A stretch of 64,000 bases of DNA. Source: Cupriavidus laharis (GTDB lineage Bacteria; Pseudomonadota; Gammaproteobacteria; Burkholderiales; Burkholderiaceae). The position numbers and the translations under genes are program-made. Shown here piece by piece: positions 60,789 through 64,000 of the stretch (positions are counted from its first letter, which is position 1; each line of letters opens with the position of its first letter). Where the stretch lies: positions 186,001 through 250,000 of the forward strand of contig NZ_CAJZAI010000007.1 of the NCBI RefSeq assembly GCF_914271435.1. Reading direction: 5' to 3'. The notes under the pieces were generated by a model. The model did not search any database, was not told the origin of the DNA, and saw only the letters and a list, made by a program, of their open reading frames with translations.

Positions 60789-61708
60789 CAGCGGGCCTGC
60801 AAGCGGGTTTCCAGCCCGCTGCGCGAAAACTTGAATGTGGAAATGACTTCGAGGATGTCCTGGCGCGCCGCCATCTCGGCCGTAAAGGGGCCGAACGGCG
60901 CGGCGGCGCGGACGATGGCCACGGCCTGGCGGTCCAGCGCCGGATCGCCCGAGCTCTTGACCACGTCGATGGCATCGACGTTGTAGCCGTCGCGGTTGTA
61001 CCCGAGCTTGCCCAGGCGGTTCACGTTGATCACCAGGATCAGCTGGCCGTACAACGGCTTGCCGTTGCGTTGCGGGAAATCGCTGGTGCCGCGCGCCTCG
61101 ATCTTGCGGCGCAGGCGGTCATAGTACTGGGCGTAGTCGACGGCTCGCGCGCTCGTGGCGGTGAGCTGGTAACGCTTGGGCCGCTTGGCGTAGTGCTCCA
61201 GGTTGCGGCCGATCTCCGCTTCCAGCTTGGCCATCTCGTCCGTGGAAGTACGCTCGTCCTGGCCGCGCAGCAGGTTGTCCTGGCGCTGCTCGCCGGGCTT
61301 GAGCGGCTGGCTGCGCACGGCCGGCGCGGCTTCGCGCGACTGCGTCATCAGGCGCTGCTGTTCCAGCTCGAGCTGCTCGACGCGGCGCTGCACCTGGCGC
61401 ACCAGGTCACCGTCCTGCGATGCGGTCTGCGCGGGCAGCGGCGTGGTCGCGCGCTGCTGGTCATGGTCGCCGCCGCCGTCGAGGTTGGCCTGCGCCAGCA
61501 CGGTCGGGTTGCGCGGCTTCTGGGCGGACTTGGAATTGACCAGCACCACGTCCAGTGCCGCATCGGGGCGCTTGATCTCGAACACCTCGGGCGCTGCAAT
61601 CCGCACCATCAGCAGCACGATATGCACGGCTACCGAGATGGCCAGCGCCTTGGCCAGCGTGCTGCTGGCATGCCACCAGTGGCGGGGATCGACGAGAGCG
61701 GCGTTCAC
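60788..61708 (-). CDS. TonB-family energy-transducing protein
   Basis: A protein of about 306 residues with one N-terminal membrane helix (TLAKALAISVAVHIVLLMVRIAAPEVF), a long polar and glutamine/arginine-rich periplasmic linker, and a C-terminal TonB domain: YYDRLRRKIEARGTSDFPQRNGKPLYGQLILVINVNRLGKL ... SSGDPALDRQAVAIVRAAAPFGPF. TonB links ExbBD proton flow to outer-membrane transporters, but no exbBD lies nearby. No ATG is available; GTG 61708 is chosen, with TTG 61729 possible. It overlaps aroE by one base. Confidence 0.88.
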   Translation of the reverse strand: MNAALVDPRHWWHASSTLAKALAISVAVHIVLLMVRIAAPEVFEIKRPDAALDVVLVNSKSAQKPRNPTVLAQANLDGGGDHDQQRATTPLPAQTASQDGDLVRQVQRRVEQLELEQQRLMTQSREAAPAVRSQPLKPGEQRQDNLLRGQDERTSTDEMAKLEAEIGRNLEHYAKRPKRYQLTATSARAVDYAQYYDRLRRKIEARGTSDFPQRNGKPLYGQLILVINVNRLGKLGYNRDGYNVDAIDVVKSSGDPALDRQAVAIVRAAAPFGPFTAEMAARQDILEVISTFKFSRSGLETRLQAR

Positions 61709-61762
61709 GATGGAGAGCTGGCTGGACAATGGCTTGAGGAATCGCTAGGGAGATTCGCCGGG

Positions 61763-61782
61763 GCAGCATGGCGTCATGCTGC
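61763..61782. other. Hairpin between the RNase II/R gene and the tonB-like gene
   Basis: GCAGCATG / CATGCTGC with a 4-base loop. No T run on the minus strand, so terminator function is doubtful. Confidence 0.45.
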
Positions 61783-61851
61783 ACCCTCGGCCCGGCGGCT
61801 GGACCGGGTCAGAAGGGCATTGTATGTGAGCCGCCGGCTTTTCCGAAGGAA

Positions 61852-63954
61852 TCAGCCCTGGCCGGGAACAATGGTGTCGCGCGCGGCAGACGCCTCGTCG
61901 CCCTTGCCGTCGCCGGCCCCCTCTTCCGTGGGCGCGCCGCCTTCGGCCGACTGCTCCGCGGCCTGCTCGGCCGCCATCTCCGCTGCCGCTTCGGCCGAGA
62001 CCTCCGCGGCTTCCTCGTCGCTTTCGAGCTCTTCTTCGGGCAACGCGCCCTCACCGGCAAAGACTTCGAGCACCCGGCACGACACATCGAGCGAGATCTC
62101 GTCGATGGCGCCGATCTCGAGCAGCACCTGGGTGCCGCGCAGGGCCTGCGCCAGCTCCGGCACGCGCGTGACCAGCGGGATCTCGGTGAAGCGCACCGCG
62201 CCCTCCTTGAGCACCGTGGCCATCATGCGCTCGCGGCCTTCCTGCTGCAGCCAGCGCAGGCACCAGTAGCGCTCCATGGTGGACTGGTGGTCGGCATAGG
62301 CGGCGTAGGTGCCTTCAAAATCCGCCACGGCGGCCAGCAAGTCGGCATCCTTCGGCTTGAACGGCGCCACCAGCTTGGCCGTGATGCCATGCTGCGCCAC
62401 CGCCAGGATCTGCCACTGGTTGACGAGGTCGACGTAGCGGCGCAGCGGCGAAGTGCTCCATGCGTACTGCGCCACGCCCAGCCCTTCGTGCGGGGCCGGG
62501 TAGGTCTGCATGCGGGTGCGGTGCATGCCCCAGGCCTTCTGCGTGCGGTAGATGCCGGGCACGCCGTTGTCGGCCAGGAGCTTGCCCCACATGCTGTTGG
62601 CCAGGATCATCAGCTCGGCGACGATCTTGTCCAGCGGCGAACCGCGCTTGCGCTGCTCGATGCGCACGCGCTGGCTGCCGTCGGACTGGTCGTCCAGGTA
62701 GAAGTTGTAGTCCGCGCGATTGTGGGATTCGGGCCGCAGGCCGCTGGCCAGGCGGGCCTTCTGGCGCTCGTCGTGGAGGTAGCCGGCGAAATGCCACAGC
62801 CGCGTGAGCTGGGCGCGGAACGGGTAATCGCCGGTGCCGTCGGCGAGCGAGGCCTCGGTGATGACGTCGTCGAGCAGGTTGTGGCGCAGGTTGGCCGCGA
62901 TCATCACCATCTCGGCGCGGGTCTCGCTGCCCAGCACCTGCCAATGCGATGGCTCTACCGTCACGTAGAGCGACAGTGCCGGGCAACGGCGGCCTTCCTG
63001 CAGCGTGTAGCGGTCGACCACGGCGTCGGGCAGCATGGTGATCTTGTCGCCCGGGAAGTAGACCGTGGACAGGCGCTGGCGCGCGATCGCGTCGAGCGGT
63101 TCGCTGCGGCGGATGCCAAGCGCGGGCGCGGCGATGTGGATGCCGATACGCAGGTTGCCGCCAGGCAGTTCGGTGACCGACAACGCGTCGTCGATCTCGG
63201 TGGTGGTCACGTCATCGATCGAGAACGCTTCCACGTCCGCCACCGGCAGGTCGCCGGATGGCTCGGGCACGTCGACTTCGGGGAAGCCCGTGCCCTTCGG
63301 GAAGCACTCGGCGAGGAACTTGGCCTCGTGCAGGGCGCGCGCGCTGGCCACGCCGCCGGCGGCCACCATCAGGCGCATCGGCGACATGCCCAGCGCCGTG
63401 CAGGCGGCGTCCATCGCCTTGTATTCGAGGCTGTTCTTGTCAGGCCTGAACAGTAGTTGCAGCACCTTATTGCGGAACGATTCCGGCAAGGTCAGCGCCT
63501 TGAGCTGTTCCTCGTATTCGGCCTGCACGAGCGCCTGCTGCTTCTTGCGCTCCAGCGCTGCCAGTGCGGCCTTGAGCTGGTCTTCCGGCGCGCGCTGGTA
63601 GCGCCCGCGGCCCTTGCGGCGGAAGTACACCGGGTTGCCATGCAGGGCCATGGCCAGCGCCGCCTGCTGCACCGGGCCGGCGTCGGCGCCGTAGTACTCG
63701 GTGGCCAGCTCGGCAAAGCCGAACTCGGTTTCCGGCGCGCATTCCCACAGGAAGTCCAGGTCGATCTCGGCCGTCATCTCGCCGGTCTGGCGCACCAGTT
63801 CGATCGCCGACGGCTGCGCGAACTGCAGCAGCACGTCGCGCGACTTGACCTTGGTGCGCTTGCCGGCCGGCAATTCGACCTGGTAGGCCTCGCCTTGCTG
63901 GGTCAGCACGGTGCCGGCGCGAATCTCGCCGCCTTCTTCGAACAGCAACTGCAT
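61852..63954 (-). CDS. RNase II/R (RNB) family exoribonuclease with acidic Ala-rich tail
   Basis: A 3'-5' exoribonuclease of 700 residues. The N-terminal region begins LLFEEGGEIRAGTVLTQQGEAYQVELPAGKRTKVKSRDVLLQF. The RNB catalytic core has the clustered Asp residues in AFSIDDVTTTEIDDALSVTELPGGNLRIGIHIA and later PDAVVDRYTLQEGRRCPALSLYV and YAWSTSPLRRYVDLVNQWQIL. The last ~65 residues are low-complexity Glu/Ala (EEELESDEEAAEVSAEAAAEMAAEQAAEQ), unlike the basic tail of E. coli RNase R. Assignment to RNase II versus R is not certain. It precedes the tonB-like gene with a 143-base gap. Confidence 0.93.
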   Translation of the reverse strand: MQLLFEEGGEIRAGTVLTQQGEAYQVELPAGKRTKVKSRDVLLQFAQPSAIELVRQTGEMTAEIDLDFLWECAPETEFGFAELATEYYGADAGPVQQAALAMALHGNPVYFRRKGRGRYQRAPEDQLKAALAALERKKQQALVQAEYEEQLKALTLPESFRNKVLQLLFRPDKNSLEYKAMDAACTALGMSPMRLMVAAGGVASARALHEAKFLAECFPKGTGFPEVDVPEPSGDLPVADVEAFSIDDVTTTEIDDALSVTELPGGNLRIGIHIAAPALGIRRSEPLDAIARQRLSTVYFPGDKITMLPDAVVDRYTLQEGRRCPALSLYVTVEPSHWQVLGSETRAEMVMIAANLRHNLLDDVITEASLADGTGDYPFRAQLTRLWHFAGYLHDERQKARLASGLRPESHNRADYNFYLDDQSDGSQRVRIEQRKRGSPLDKIVAELMILANSMWGKLLADNGVPGIYRTQKAWGMHRTRMQTYPAPHEGLGVAQYAWSTSPLRRYVDLVNQWQILAVAQHGITAKLVAPFKPKDADLLAAVADFEGTYAAYADHQSTMERYWCLRWLQQEGRERMMATVLKEGAVRFTEIPLVTRVPELAQALRGTQVLLEIGAIDEISLDVSCRVLEVFAGEGALPEEELESDEEAAEVSAEAAAEMAAEQAAEQSAEGGAPTEEGAGDGKGDEASAARDTIVPGQG

Positions 63955-64000
63955 CGATCGGTACTTTCAGAAATGCCGGGAACCCTGCCGCTCAGGCGGC

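Overview
The window is GC-rich, densely packed bacterial chromosome. Gene content and order point to a betaproteobacterium of the Burkholderiaceae, most likely Cupriavidus or a close Ralstonia relative. The strongest pointers are a complete Phc cell-density sensing system (phcBSRQ plus phcA), the gene order secDF - phc - purB - mnmA - leuS/holA/proA - fur - phcA - gapA - tkt, and a pnt transhydrogenase with a split alpha subunit. The species is inference; no rRNA or other marker gene is present.

Layout. 1-3.4 kb: end of the secD-secF export genes, a terminator, and a small parDE-type toxin-antitoxin pair. 3.5-8.7 kb: phcB, phcS, phcR and phcQ on the minus strand, which make and sense a 3-hydroxy fatty acid methyl ester signal. 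8.8-10.7 kb: two YceI-like periplasmic proteins and a cytochrome b561. 10.9-15 kb: purB, a glutathione S-transferase preceded by a large inverted repeat, mnmA and a Nudix hydrolase. 15.2-19.8 kb: the three pnt genes, interrupted by panD and a HAD phosphatase lipoprotein. 19.9-22.2 kb: an atypical orphan receiver protein and an RlmL-like rRNA methyltransferase. 22.3-30.8 kb, minus strand: DsbA-fold isomerase, hemJ, proA, holA, lptE, leuS, dapB, bamE. 31-36 kb: fur, phcA (the target regulator of the Phc system), gapA and tkt. 36-39.2 kb: VOC protein, rsmE, YidB-like protein and a secreted barnase-type RNase with its barstar-type inhibitor. 39.5-47.8 kb: maeB with an operator laid over its promoter, thiL, pgpA, pncC, pyrF, an EamA exporter, a candidate structured RNA with a terminator, and corA.

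47.9-58.8 kb is an accessory type VI secretion (T6SS) island on the minus strand. In transcription order it holds a frameshifted vgrG, a chimeric peptidoglycan-degrading effector (GH19-like tip), a probable periplasmic immunity protein, a tiny secreted ORF, a PAAR spike tip, an unrecognised membrane protein and a TssM/ImcF-like protein. The effector tip, immunity gene and following spacer (about 52.8-54.8 kb) are visibly AT-richer than their surroundings, which suggests exchange of the toxin/immunity tail. No T6SS sheath, baseplate or ATPase genes lie in the window, so a core machine elsewhere must be assumed.

59.1-64 kb returns to core genes: mtgA, aroE, tonB and an RNase II/R family gene. 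No tRNA, rRNA, CRISPR array, transposase or integrase was recognised.
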